In this document: positions 16,523-25,600 of the stretch, one piece after another
Layout of the letters: each line of letters starts with the position of its first letter
Numbering within the stretch: position 1 is the first letter of the stretch
Assembly: GCF_900455735.1 (NCBI RefSeq)
Contig: NZ_UAUI01000024.1
Coordinates: forward strand, 124,001 to 188,000
Direction: 5' to 3'
Source of the DNA: Rhodococcus wratislaviensis
GTDB lineage: Bacteria; Actinomycetota; Actinomycetes; Mycobacteriales; Mycobacteriaceae
Length of the DNA: 64,000 nucleotides
Position numbers and translations under genes: made by a program
The notes under the pieces: model-generated
What the model was told of the DNA's origin: nothing
What the model saw: the letters and a program-made list of their open reading frames with translations, nothing else
Database searches by the model: none

Positions 16523-17035
16523 CTATACGACACCGCCAGCAGGTCTAATCACATCGCCCGTGAATCGGTCCCGGTACTGAAGGAGTCTCTGCGGCGCAGG
16601 GTCCTGAGGCCAGATCTGGAGCTGGAGGTGCACCCACGGCTGCGCGGACTTAGGTGGGTACGAGTCCCAGTATTCAGTGCGCCCCTGGGCGAGCACGCGG
16701 ATCCGGTAGCTGCCAGGTCCCGCCGTCTCCATCGGACCGATGATGCTCCCAGATACACCATCGAAGCAGATCTCGTCATCCTCGGTGGTGAACGACGCCT
16801 CCCCGATGTCTTCCCACTCATCGAGCAACGAGTCTGTGATCGGAGGGGCCACGCCTTCGGTTGCGGCGACAGTCACGCGGATCAAGCCTCGCCCGCCCGT
16901 ATGGATCACCACCCGGCCGCGACCACCATTCACGAACCACGGTTCTTGGTTGAACCACTCCGTACCGAGAAACTCGCTGTCGAACGGTGGCCGCAGAATC
17001 AGCGTGTTGTAGTCGACGTCGATCACGATGTCCAT
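16523..17035 (-). CDS. Hypothetical protein, family shared with the 19628 gene
   Basis: This 170-residue protein and the 19628-20158 product (176 residues) share an ordered set of motifs: WEDIGEASF / WEDIEEVSF, an acidic strand, GPGSYRIRVLAQGR / GVGTYRVRVHSFGR, then LQIWPQ / IQIWPA near the end. The layout suggests a beta-sandwich protein. No signal peptide is present. ATG 17035 is used; ATG 17047, four codons earlier, is possible. The family is unknown to me; paralogues spread in the same island suggest a diversifying, perhaps immunity-like, role (inference). Confidence 0.72.
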   Translation of the reverse strand: MDIVIDVDYNTLILRPPFDSEFLGTEWFNQEPWFVNGGRGRVVIHTGGRGLIRVTVAATEGVAPPITDSLLDEWEDIGEASFTTEDDEICFDGVSGSIIGPMETAGPGSYRIRVLAQGRTEYWDSYPPKSAQPWVHLQLQIWPQDPAPQRLLQYRDRFTGDVIRPAGGVV

Positions 17036-17225
17036 TGGCGCCAGCAACGTTCCCCCGCCCGCGTTGTCGTATCCCGCATCGATACACAGTGTGGCAAATA
17101 GGGCGGCGACCTGACCTCGAAATCTTCGCTCTCATTACCGCATACCGATGGACCTTCGGGCGGCGCTGGTGCTCCGACGGGCCCTGAATACACTGACCCG
17201 TTCGTCGTGTCGACTCGGATTGCTC

Positions 17226-18013
17226 TCAAAGGCTGCCGATCACTCTATGGTGGCCCTTACCGGACCAGACCGCGACGGCATCGACGAGTCGAGGCGTCAT
17301 GAATCCACCGGTATCGCCCCACGGCCACGCGACATGAGCGCGGGCCACCTGGTCTTGAACGAGGTCGGCAATGCAGACGACGACCGACTCCACTTCATCG
17401 TCGACCTGCGCGGCACTTCCGCTCATACCTAAACCGCTGGGACCGCGACCGAGCACCGTCACATCGCTCAGAAGGAACACGTAGCCGCTGTCCGGTTGGT
17501 ACTCAGCGACCCAGTCGATCCGCTCGACCACACCGCCGTACTGACGCACGTTCAGATCGTGGCCAACCCGACCCAGCGCGTTGACCCACGCATCCGGTAG
17601 GTCCGACGACACCAGGTGCAGGCCCTGCCGCGCTATCCAGGTGGCGGTCAGCACTTGCTCACCGCGAGAGCCGAAGAGCGGAATCCGGTGATCCTTGTGG
17701 TCAGGGCCATCGTCGAAGGTGATCGTCAGCGACGTGCTGAATGCAGCAGAGCTAGGTCCCTGAGGACGGCGATACGGTTCTTCACCGACGTACCATGCGT
17801 CGGTAGCGACGAAGTCGAAGCCGTCCTGGACCCCCTTCCCTGGTAGACGTTCCCACTCGAAATACACTCGACGACCAAGATCCAAGCCCATACGAGTCTT
17901 CGTCGACGGCGTCGTCGCGTGGACCCAGCAACCACCGGGCGTCTCGGGTGAGTCGATGACCCCCAGCCCTCCTCGAGGTTCCAGCTACGAACGATTCCGA
18001 TCGTCGGAGACAT
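17226..18013 (-). pseudogene. CSD protein with extra C-terminal domain, frameshifted at a C5/G5 run
   Basis: From ATG 18013 the frame reads MSPTIGIVRSWNLEEGWG and then goes out of register. Adding one base to the G run read at 17964-17960 (five C on the plus strand) restores VIDSPETPGGCWVH, which continues into the long frame (RVYFEWER, then GFDFVATDAWYV) ending at 17226. The repaired protein would have a CSD like the 3146 gene, followed by about 180 residues of unknown beta-rich sequence (LTITFDDGPD, WVAEYQPDSGYVFLLSDVTVLG). It is either a real frameshift or a sequencing error in a homopolymer. Confidence 0.75.
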
Positions 18014-18096
18014 AAGTCGATACTGCATCATCACCACGAACGTTCACGTGCCAATCTTCCACTCGGCCCGGCAGGTGACGGATGATCCCGGTGATG

Positions 18097-18130
18097 GATC
18101 GATGACCGGTCACCGTTCCGTCTCCGGGAC
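18097..18130. repeat. Dispersed intergenic repeat in a divergent region
   Basis: GGATCGATGACCGGTCACC followed by GTTCCGTCTCCGGGAC matches the family. It lies between the CSD gene at 18013 and the 18256 gene, next to an 11-bp palindrome. Confidence 0.55.
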
Positions 18131-18137
18131 GCTCAGC

Positions 18138-18165
18138 ACCCGCGTGGGATTCGACCCACGCGGGT
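18138..18165. promoter_or_regulatory. Strong palindrome in a divergent promoter region
   Basis: ACCCGCGTGGG and CCCACGCGGGT form a perfect 11-bp inverted repeat around ATTCGA. Because it is upstream of both flanking genes it is more likely an operator or leader hairpin than a terminator, but neither gene's promoter can be located with certainty. Confidence 0.5.
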
Positions 18166-18255
18166 CTCGAAACGATGACAGATCGCCAAGACGTGGCCCA
18201 CTTACGGTGTACTGCTGACTATCGATCGGGTCTGAGGGCACGGTCTGGAGGGTTC

Positions 18256-18870
18256 ATGAGCATCCGAATATCGTCGAACACACCGGATGACGAACCGGGG
18301 AACACGTTGTTGCCGGTTCTCGACAGAATCGACGAAGACCTACGCACCCACCCAGCGGTGACGCTTGCGAGCGAAGAAGTCCCCTTGATGCACCGCACCA
18401 CCGCCGGAGATCGATTCGGTCCAGTCCGGCTCATCGAGCGCGACTCCGAAGTCGCCGTCGTATTCGCCGCAGACACGACCCGTTGGGCGGTTCTTGTTCA
18501 GCCCGGTGACGATTCACCGAAGGCATCCCTCATCCTCGGGGTACCCAATCCCCGCGCTAACTTCGGTCGCTCATTTCGGGCTTCGCACTTGAAGCGGTTG
18601 ACCGTCCATCAATCCGGCGATCCGTCCGTCGCGAAGGAACCACCAGAGTTCGGATGGATGGCACTGACCGGAATCGCTGCCGAAGGCGTGTCTCAGTTCG
18701 AAGTGAGGTCGTCGCTCGATACAGACACCGGAGGTGTCGGAGCCGACGGAGTCGTCTTTGCGGTGCTCCGCGCGCGGTGGAGAGAGAAACTGCACGTCAC
18801 AGTAACCCTTGCCAGCGGCGAGACAGTCCCCATCCATCATCCAAGCCTGCGGCCCGAACGCCCGAGCTGA
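18256..18870 (+). CDS. Hypothetical protein (204 aa)
   Basis: The product (MSIRISSNTPDD start) has no signal peptide. A beta-rich middle (RLIERDSEVAVVFAADTTRWAVLV by composition) and a C-terminal alternating hydrophobic segment suggest a compact cytoplasmic protein. ATG 18256 is preceded by a GGAGGG sequence about 8 bp upstream, while the longer frame from 18175 has an unlikely composition. I do not recognise the family. The next gene follows after about 100 bp. Confidence 0.68.
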   Translation: MSIRISSNTPDDEPGNTLLPVLDRIDEDLRTHPAVTLASEEVPLMHRTTAGDRFGPVRLIERDSEVAVVFAADTTRWAVLVQPGDDSPKASLILGVPNPRANFGRSFRASHLKRLTVHQSGDPSVAKEPPEFGWMALTGIAAEGVSQFEVRSSLDTDTGGVGADGVVFAVLRARWREKLHVTVTLASGETVPIHHPSLRPERPS

Positions 18871-18973
18871 CCAACCCCTGCCGGCGAGGCGTTATCGGGG
18901 AGGCGTCGAGCAAGACGGTGGGGGCGTGGCACGGGTTTGTCACGCTGCGTCGGCTTGGGGCGATACCTAGATC

Positions 18974-19471
18974 ATGAGGGTGAGGGAAGTCGCGTTAGGC
19001 GCCAGCTCTGTTCTCGCGATCGCAATCGCGGCCTGTGCCTGCTCGCCCGGCGATGAAGCCGAATCGCGCGATCCGAGCGTCTTCGTCCAATCCACCCAGT
19101 TTGCACCGCCGCCGGCGCCGATCACCGATCCCGTCCCCACCGCCGAGCAACTGACCGCCTTGTATAACGCCACCACCAACTACTCCATACGCGAGGAGGA
19201 CCGCGCGCGACTCTTGGAGGGCCCCAGCGACCAGACCCTGCCGATCGCGCGGGCCTGGGGTGCGCAACCCTCACCCCAATACATCCAGTTCACCACCGTG
19301 GAACCCGTCGGCCCAGACATGATCAACGCGACTGGCCAGGGCCACCTCGAACGCATGGCCCCTTACCCGGTCGGACCCATCCCCTTCGTGCGTTCCGACA
19401 GTGAGTGGAAGCTATCCCGCGCCTTCGTCTGTGGCGGATTGTTTCTCGTCGCACCGCAGGTCTGCAACTAA
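18974..19471 (+). CDS. Secreted lipoprotein, Mtb12-like (second copy)
   Basis: The 165-residue protein has a signal peptide (MRVREVALGASSVLAIAIAAC) with lipobox IAAC. A Pro/Ala-rich linker with PPPAPITDPVPTAEQLTAL follows, then a domain with the same landmarks as the 1868-2347 product: YNATTNYSIREEDRARLLEG, TTVEPVGPDMINATGQG, GPIPFVRSDSEWKLSRAF, and a Cys pair at the end. It should be anchored outside the membrane. It lies 17 kb from its paralogue, with the two-gene order lipoprotein then beta-rich protein on each side not conserved. Confidence 0.82.
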   Translation: MRVREVALGASSVLAIAIAACACSPGDEAESRDPSVFVQSTQFAPPPAPITDPVPTAEQLTALYNATTNYSIREEDRARLLEGPSDQTLPIARAWGAQPSPQYIQFTTVEPVGPDMINATGQGHLERMAPYPVGPIPFVRSDSEWKLSRAFVCGGLFLVAPQVCN

Positions 19472-19501
19472 GGCTGGTCGACAGGCCAACCGATTTGTTC
19501 A

Positions 19502-19536
19502 GATCGGTGACCGGTTGCCGATCCGCTCGCGGGAAC
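19502..19536. repeat. Dispersed intergenic repeat upstream of the 19628 gene
   Basis: GATCGGTGACCGGTTGCCG followed by ATCCGCTCGCGGGAACC is a good match to the family consensus and lies about 90 bp before the next start codon. Confidence 0.6.
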
Positions 19537-19627
19537 CACCTGTCCGCCGGCGCGTTTCCCGACCGTTCCGCAGGTGGTTCGGTGACCTGTCATTGAGCGT
19601 CAGCGGATCCTCCGGCGGTACTCGGAG

Positions 19628-20158
19628 ATGGATACAGAATCGATCGGACTATGGAAGGTGAGACGAGTGCGATATACGGGCAGCGCGGAGGTCGACCGCA
19701 TGTTCTGTCTGAAGGACGAGGACGAACGCGCGTGGGAGGAGCTTCCGCCACTGCCGAAAATCGGCTTCGGCCTAGCCGGGAGCGATCCCGGGATGGTCTA
19801 CGTCTATACCGGGATGTACATGGGTCCGCTCGATCTCGAGGTGGAAGTGCTCGGCGACCGTCCAGTCACTGTCGACGACGGTTGGGAAGACATCGAAGAG
19901 GTTTCGTTCGAGACATTTTCCGACACTGTCACCGTGCTGACCGACTCGGAGACACCGATCGCCAGTTTTCCGCCTACCGTCCTCTCCGCCGGCGTGGGAA
20001 CCTACCGCGTCCGAGTCCACTCATTCGGGCGTGACCTTATGTGGGACCTCGTCGCGGAAGTGCCGGTCGAGCAGTACAAGATTCAGATCTGGCCCGCCAG
20101 ACTCACTGGCCCGGTCGTGGTCCAACATCGGAGTGTGCACGCGGTGATGGGCCGCTGA
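19628..20158 (+). CDS. Hypothetical protein, paralogue of the 16523 gene
   Basis: This 176-residue protein carries DDGWEDIEEVSFETF, then GVGTYRVRVHSFGRDLMWDL and YKIQIWPARL, matching the 16523-17035 product in order and spacing. The first 50 residues differ from the paralogue. ATG 19628 follows GGCGGTACTCGGAG, a fair ribosome binding site. No signal peptide or enzyme motif is visible. It ends the island; a dispersed repeat copy follows its stop. Confidence 0.75.
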   Translation: MDTESIGLWKVRRVRYTGSAEVDRMFCLKDEDERAWEELPPLPKIGFGLAGSDPGMVYVYTGMYMGPLDLEVEVLGDRPVTVDDGWEDIEEVSFETFSDTVTVLTDSETPIASFPPTVLSAGVGTYRVRVHSFGRDLMWDLVAEVPVEQYKIQIWPARLTGPVVVQHRSVHAVMGR

Positions 20159-20174
20159 AAGGCCTCCGATTTTG

Positions 20175-20200
20175 TCCGCTCATCGATCGTTTTGCGGGAC
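20175..20200. repeat. Dispersed intergenic repeat, degenerate copy
   Basis: TCCGCTCATCGATCGTTTTG followed by CGGGAC matches the core with several changes. It lies in the 180-bp gap between the island and the MerR-like gene. Confidence 0.4.
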
Positions 20201-20340
20201 CGCACACCGACGCCTCGCATGGTGTGGTCTGGGCTGTGCGGACAGTCCGTTCTCGCAAAGATCCGAGGTGAGGTCGCCGAGCGGATGGACGGCTTCCGCG
20301 GAATGGACCTCGACTGGTGTTCCGAAGGGGCGGCGGTGGT

Positions 20341-20700
20341 TCAGCCGGATGCGGGGCCGGGCTGATCCGACTTGGGGCGGTGGGTGTGCTGGAGTTCAGC
20401 GTTGATGCGTCGGGCCTCGGCGAGTTGGTCTTCGAGGATGATGATGCGGCACGCGGAATCGAGCGCGGTGCCCTGGTCGATCAGTTCGCGGGCTCGGGCG
20501 GCGAGACGCAGCTGGTATCGGGAGTAGCGGCGGTGGCCGCCCTCCGAGCGTCCGGGGGTGAGCAGCTTCGCGGCGTCGAGGCTGCGCAGGAATGCCTGTG
20601 TCACGCCGAGGATCTCAGCGGCGTGACCCATGCTGTATGCCGGGTAGTCCTCGTCGTCGAGCTTCCCGGCCGCGCGGCGGTCGGGCGAATCTTCCGGAAT
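20341..20700 (-). CDS. MerR-family transcriptional regulator
   Basis: The protein has a MerR-type helix-turn-helix (YSMGHAAEILGVTQAFLRSLDAAKLLTPGRSEGGHRRYSRYQL) preceded by DDEDYPA. It ends with a short helix, RARELIDQGTALDSACRIIILEDQLAEARRIN. This arrangement is common in small actinobacterial MerR-like regulators of unknown target. There is no ATG ahead of the HTH; I place the start at the codon at 20700 (ATT, after GAAAGG). The first ATG, 20631, would give 96 residues but trims the domain edge. A strong hairpin lies directly upstream. Confidence 0.8.
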   Translation of the reverse strand: MPEDSPDRRAAGKLDDEDYPAYSMGHAAEILGVTQAFLRSLDAAKLLTPGRSEGGHRRYSRYQLRLAARARELIDQGTALDSACRIIILEDQLAEARRINAELQHTHRPKSDQPGPASG

Positions 20701-20725
20701 GGGGTGACCCCTTTCGAACGGACAG

Positions 20726-20755
20726 GGCCCCCGGCGCCGTGAGGCACCGGGGGCC
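20726..20755. terminator. 13-bp hairpin with GTGA loop upstream of the MerR gene
   Basis: GGCCCCCGGCGCC (20726-20738) pairs with GGCACCGGGGGCC (20743-20755) with one G-T mismatch and a four-base loop. On the minus strand it lies between the acyl-CoA dehydrogenase operon and the MerR-like gene, so it can end read-through of the operon or form a leader structure. Confidence 0.5.
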
Positions 20756-21426
20756 GGAGCGGGTTTCACTTCCTTATTCACTGCACTTCTTCCGGCCGTC
20801 GGGCCTTCGTGCCGCCCGACCGCCGCCGGATATGCCGGGGCCTTACACACTCACATCAACCCTTGCCCGGCACATCCTGGTCTTGCGGTACTTCGCTGCG
20901 GGCAGTTCATTCTCTCCCGCACCTCGTGAACTCTTACCTTGCGACGAGAGGAACTCTACAACAGCGACCCCTCAATGTCTACAGTCACCACTACAGATAT
21001 TCTGGAGCGGTTGACCGGGGATTTCACACCCGAACCGACTTTTCTGTCCACGTCGGCGGCTGCTCGCTCGACGGACCGGCTCTCGTTGATCGATGACGGA
21101 CGGCGAAGTCGCTAGTCGCAGTAGGCGTCGAGATGTCCGCTTCCTCAGATCAGGTGTGGTCGTCCCGATCCCGTCGTCGGCAGGATCACTGGTATCGAGA
21201 TCGGGAATCAGATGTGAGTGTCGGATCGATATTCAGGGAGTATCGGCATGGCGCAGGGCATTGTGAGGCCATGCGCACCCCTCCGCCGCCGCGTCGATAG
21301 CCCCTGATGAGCGATCCGCTTACGGGACGGGTCGGGGACTCGACGTTCGGACAGTCCGCCCCGGTCGTCGTTCCGCAATCGGCGTCGTCATACGTGCCTG
21401 CCGGGATTTCTCCAACGGCGACTCTC
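20756..21426. other. About 670 bp without a gene
   Basis: No frame here gives a recognisable protein. The stretch is lower in GC around 20900-21020 and contains a near-exact copy of the 47-bp dispersed repeat at its right end. It probably holds the MerR promoter. Confidence 0.5.
21305..21351. repeat. 47-bp dispersed repeat, nearly identical to 33191-33237
   Basis: The segment reads GCGATCCGCTTACGGGACGG and continues GTCGGGGACTCGACGTTCGG. The copy at 33191-33237 differs at only a few positions, all in the first 20 bases. These two are the best preserved members of the family. Confidence 0.8.
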
Positions 21427-22572
21427 CTACAGCGATTTCGCGATGATGCTCTTCATCACCTCGTTGGCGCCGGCGTAAATTTTCTGGACGCGGGCGTCCT
21501 CGTACATCCGGGCGATCAGGTACTCGCGCATATAGCCGTAGCCGCCGTGCAGTTGGACGCATCGGTCGATGACGGAGCACTGCTGTTCGGTGAGCCAGTA
21601 CTTGACCATCGCTGCCTCGGCCGGATCCAGCTGCCCGGCCAAGTGTTCGCTGATGCAGTGATCGAGGAACACCTCGCAGATGCGGGCGATCGTCTGACAT
21701 TCGGCGAGTTCGAAGGCGGTGTTCTGGAATTCGAACAGGCTGTGCCCGAAGGCCTGCCGTGATTTCGTGTAGTCGACGGTGTCCTCGACCGCGCGGCGCA
21801 TGGCCCCCGCCGCCTGCGCGCCGATGATCAGCCGTTCCTGCACCAGCTGCGCGATCAGCTGTCCGAATCCCTGTCCTTCCTGTCCGAGCAGGTTCGTCAC
21901 CGGGACGCGTACGTCGGTGAATGACAGCTCGGCGGTGTCGGCGCCGTGCTGGCCGACCTTGTCGAGGACCCGCCCGACCGTGAAGCCGGGGCAGTCGCGT
22001 AGGTCGACGATCAGCAGTGCCACCCCTTTGGCACCGGCCTTCGGGTCGGTCTTCACCGCCAGCACGATCATGTCGGCGGACGCGCCGTTGGTGATGAAGG
22101 TTTTGGACCCGTTGACAATGTAGTGGTCGCCGTCCCGGACCGCGATGGTCTTGATTGCCTTCAGGTCCGACCCGGCGCCGGGTTCGGTCATGCCGATGGC
22201 GCCGAGGATATCCCCGGTCGCCATCCCCGGAAGCCAGGTCGTCTTTTGTTCGTCGGTGCCGTATTCGAGGATGTAGTGCGCCACGATGCCCGAGTGCACG
22301 GAGATGCCGAAGGACAGGTCACCGGCGTAACCCTGGGCGTCGAAGACGGCAAGATCGTGCGCGAAGGAGCCACCGCCGCCGCCGTACTCCTCGGGGATCG
22401 AGCAGCACAGCAGTCCGAGCTTGCCGGCTTCGAGCCACACCGAGCGGTCGATGCGCTGCTGGGCGTCCCAGGTTTCGTTGTGGGCGACGACTTCTCGTTC
22501 GAAGAACCCGGCGGCGAGGTCGGACAGTGCTTTGACCTCCTCGTCGTGCCATGACGGGACGTACTTCTTCAT
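21427..22572 (-). CDS. Acyl-CoA dehydrogenase
   Basis: This 381-residue FAD enzyme oxidises an acyl-CoA to the 2-enoyl-CoA. Family signatures are GAIGMTEPGAGSD (about 125-136), FITNGASADMIVL, and GGYGYMREYLIARMYEDARV near the C terminus. The catalytic base of the MCAD type (Glu in YEG) is absent (YAGANEVMK), but Glu263 in AVEDTVDYTKSRQAFG is placed like the base of long-chain and isovaleryl-CoA dehydrogenases. It is the last gene of a minus-strand run with the ferredoxin oxidoreductase 77 bp upstream, which could supply its acyl-CoA substrate. Confidence 0.93.
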   Translation of the reverse strand: MKKYVPSWHDEEVKALSDLAAGFFEREVVAHNETWDAQQRIDRSVWLEAGKLGLLCCSIPEEYGGGGGSFAHDLAVFDAQGYAGDLSFGISVHSGIVAHYILEYGTDEQKTTWLPGMATGDILGAIGMTEPGAGSDLKAIKTIAVRDGDHYIVNGSKTFITNGASADMIVLAVKTDPKAGAKGVALLIVDLRDCPGFTVGRVLDKVGQHGADTAELSFTDVRVPVTNLLGQEGQGFGQLIAQLVQERLIIGAQAAGAMRRAVEDTVDYTKSRQAFGHSLFEFQNTAFELAECQTIARICEVFLDHCISEHLAGQLDPAEAAMVKYWLTEQQCSVIDRCVQLHGGYGYMREYLIARMYEDARVQKIYAGANEVMKSIIAKSL

Positions 22573-22649
22573 GGATGTTCCTTTGTGATCGTTTCCGTGC
22601 GTGCTGTGAGGCGGCCTCGGGCTGACCGGTGTCCGCCGGTTTGTGGGCC

Positions 22650-25600
22650 CTATACGGCTTGCTTCTCGGCTCGGGCGGCAAGGGGGTACGCCTCGAGGAG
22701 CTTGTGCAGTTCCTGGTGGTACGACGCCACATTGGCGACCTTGATCTGTTCGTACCCACGGACGAGGTCGGGCAGTTCGGCGATCTCCACCGCCGCGGAA
22801 ACGCTGTGGGGGTTGAGCAGGTGGAGGAGTTGCTCGATGGTTTCGCGGTATTCGGTGATCAGCTCGCGTTCCATCTTCCGGATGTGGTGGTAGCCGAACA
22901 CATCGAGCTTGGTGCCGCGGATCTTGCGCATGCGGTGCAGCGTCCGGAATCCGGGGTTGATCCAGGATCCGAGTGAGAGCTTGTTCTTCATCCCCATGGC
23001 GCGCAGCATCGGGGGGTGCAGCCGGACCGACCGTTTCGCGCTCTTGCCGAACGCGTCCTTGATCGCGGCGTCGAAGGCAGGGTCCAAGGCCAGGCGTGCG
23101 ACCTCGTACTCGTCCTTGTAGGCCATGAGTTTGAACAGGTTCTTCGCGACGGCCTCGGTCAGTGCGGTGGAGTGTCCGACCAGCGCGGCTTCCCGCTGGC
23201 GTACCGATTCCACGAACTGGGCGTAGTCGCGGGCGTAGTCGATGTCCTGGTAGTCGATGAGTTCGGCAGTGCGTAGCCCGACGATGCGGGCGAGTTCGGA
23301 ATCGGCTGAGGCCCGGACCGTGCCGGCGAGGGCGAGCGCCTGGAGAGATGGGACGGCCGGTTCGAAGTCGGCCCGCCGGTTGCCCTCGATAGCGGCGGTG
23401 AGGGCTTCGGGGTCCGCGATGGCCTGACGGCCGCGGCGGAATGCCTGCAGGTTCGCCTCGATCGAGACACCGTTGAGGGTGATTGCCTGTTCGATTGCGG
23501 TCGCCTCGATGGGGAGGACACCGGTCTGGAAGGCGGCTCCGATCAGGAGCATGTTCGTGTACTGCTCGTCGTCGAACAACTCACGCGAGAGCAGAGCCGG
23601 GTCGAGGTAGATCGCGCGGGAGGTGGCGCCGTCGACGGCGGTGCGGATGGTGCTCAGTTCCGGGAAATGCACTGCGGTGTCGACGATCATCTGACCGGTG
23701 GGGATTTCGGTGGTGGAGACGACGGCGACGGTGTCGGAGCTGTTGGCGACCTTCAAGTTGTTGGGGTCGGTGGCGACGAGGGAGTCGCAGCCGAGGTAGA
23801 GACCGCAGCGGCCCTCGCCGATCTTCGAGGCGCCCTCGCGGGGTTCGGCGCTGATCTTCAGATCCGACACCACGGCGCCGCCCTTTTGCGCCAGGCCGGT
23901 CTGGTCCAGGCTGCGGACGAACTTGCCGTCGATCACGGCGGCGGTAGCCAGGACCTGCGCGACCGTGATGACACCGGTACCCCCGACGCCCATGATCCGC
24001 ACCCCGAACTGGCCGTCGATCGCCGGCACGTCGGGGTCGGTGATCAGGTCGGCGGCGATGGCCGGGACAGGTGTGCGCTGCTCCTTCGGGCCGGGGGTGA
24101 TGGTGACGAAGGAAGGGCAGTCCCCTTTCAAGCACGAAAAGTCCAGGTTGCAGGAGGATTGGTGGATCGTGGTCTTGCGGCCGAACTCGGTGTCGGTGGG
24201 GTGCACCGACAGGCAGTTGGACTTCTCCCCGCAGTCGCCGCAGCCTTCGCAGATGCGTTCGTTGATCATCACCCGGGTGGTCGGGGTGGGCAGGGTGCCG
24301 CGCTTGCGCTTGCGGCGCTTCTCGGCGGCACATTCCTGGTCGTGCACCAGGACGGTGACCCCGGCGATCGTCGCCAGTTCCGTCTGAACGTCGACGAGGT
24401 CGTCCCGATCCCGGATCTCGACGCCCTTGGGGAGTTTCAGTGAGCTGATGCGCTTGCGGTCTTCGGTGGTGACCACGACCTTCTTGACCCCTTCGGCGAG
24501 GAGCAGCCGGGTGATCCGGTCCAGCGGCATGGCGCCGACCGGGTCCTGTCCGCCGGTCATGGCGACGGTGGCGTTGTAGAGCAGCTTGTAGGTGACGTTC
24601 TCCCCGGAGGCGACGGCGGCGCGCAGCGCCAGACTGCCCGAGTGCATGAACGTGCCGTCGCCGATGTTCTGGATGAGGTGGTTTTCCTCCAGGAACGGGG
24701 CCATGCCGATCCATTGGGCGCCTTCGCCGCCCATCTGGGTCAACCCGATCACGTCGCCGACCTGCTTGTCGTCCATCATCATCACCATGGCGTGGCAGCC
24801 GATTCCGCCGCCGATCAGCGTGTCCGGTGCCACCTTGGTCGAGGAGTTGTGCGGGCATCCCGAGCAGAAATAGGGGGTGCGGTTCAGCAGCGGCAGTGCG
24901 ATCTTCGAGGTCCTGGGGCGCTGTCTCCACAGCTGGACCGGTTCGATGCCGTATTCGTCGCCCAGTCGGCGGCTGAGGGCATTGGCGATCAGGTCGGCGT
25001 CGAGCTCTCCGAAGATGTTGACCAGGGACTTGCCGTTCGGATCGGTCTTACCGATGACCACCGGGGCGTTGGCGCGCCGGTAGAGGATGTCGCGGACCGC
25101 GGTCTCGAGGAACGCCCGCTTCTCCTCGACGACGATGATCTCGTCCAGCCCCGCAGCGAACCGGTGCACGATCTCGGGGTCGACGGGGTAGATCATGCCC
25201 AGCTTGAGAATGCGGATCCCGTACCGGAGCAAGTCTGCAGGTCCGAGGCCGAACAGTGAGAGTGCCTCGCGCAGATCGAGATACGTCTTACCGGAAGTGA
25301 CGATGCCGATCCGGTCGTCGGGCCCGGATTGCACGATTTGGTTCAGTTTGTTGATGCGCGCGTAGTCGAGCGCGCGGGGCAGCCGGTCCATCATCTGGCT
25401 GCGTTCGAGGGTGAGCAGGTTGGGGCCGACGAGGTTGGCGTTCGGGGTGTACGTGCTCGGTCCGAGGTCACCGAAGCTCGGGTCGATCCGGTCGGGGTGC
25501 ACGACGGCGGAGCTCGCGCCGTCGGCGACGGCGGTGACGATTTTCAATCCCGACCACAGGCCGGTGAACCGGGAAAGGAACGGTGCATGCAGCCCGTAGT

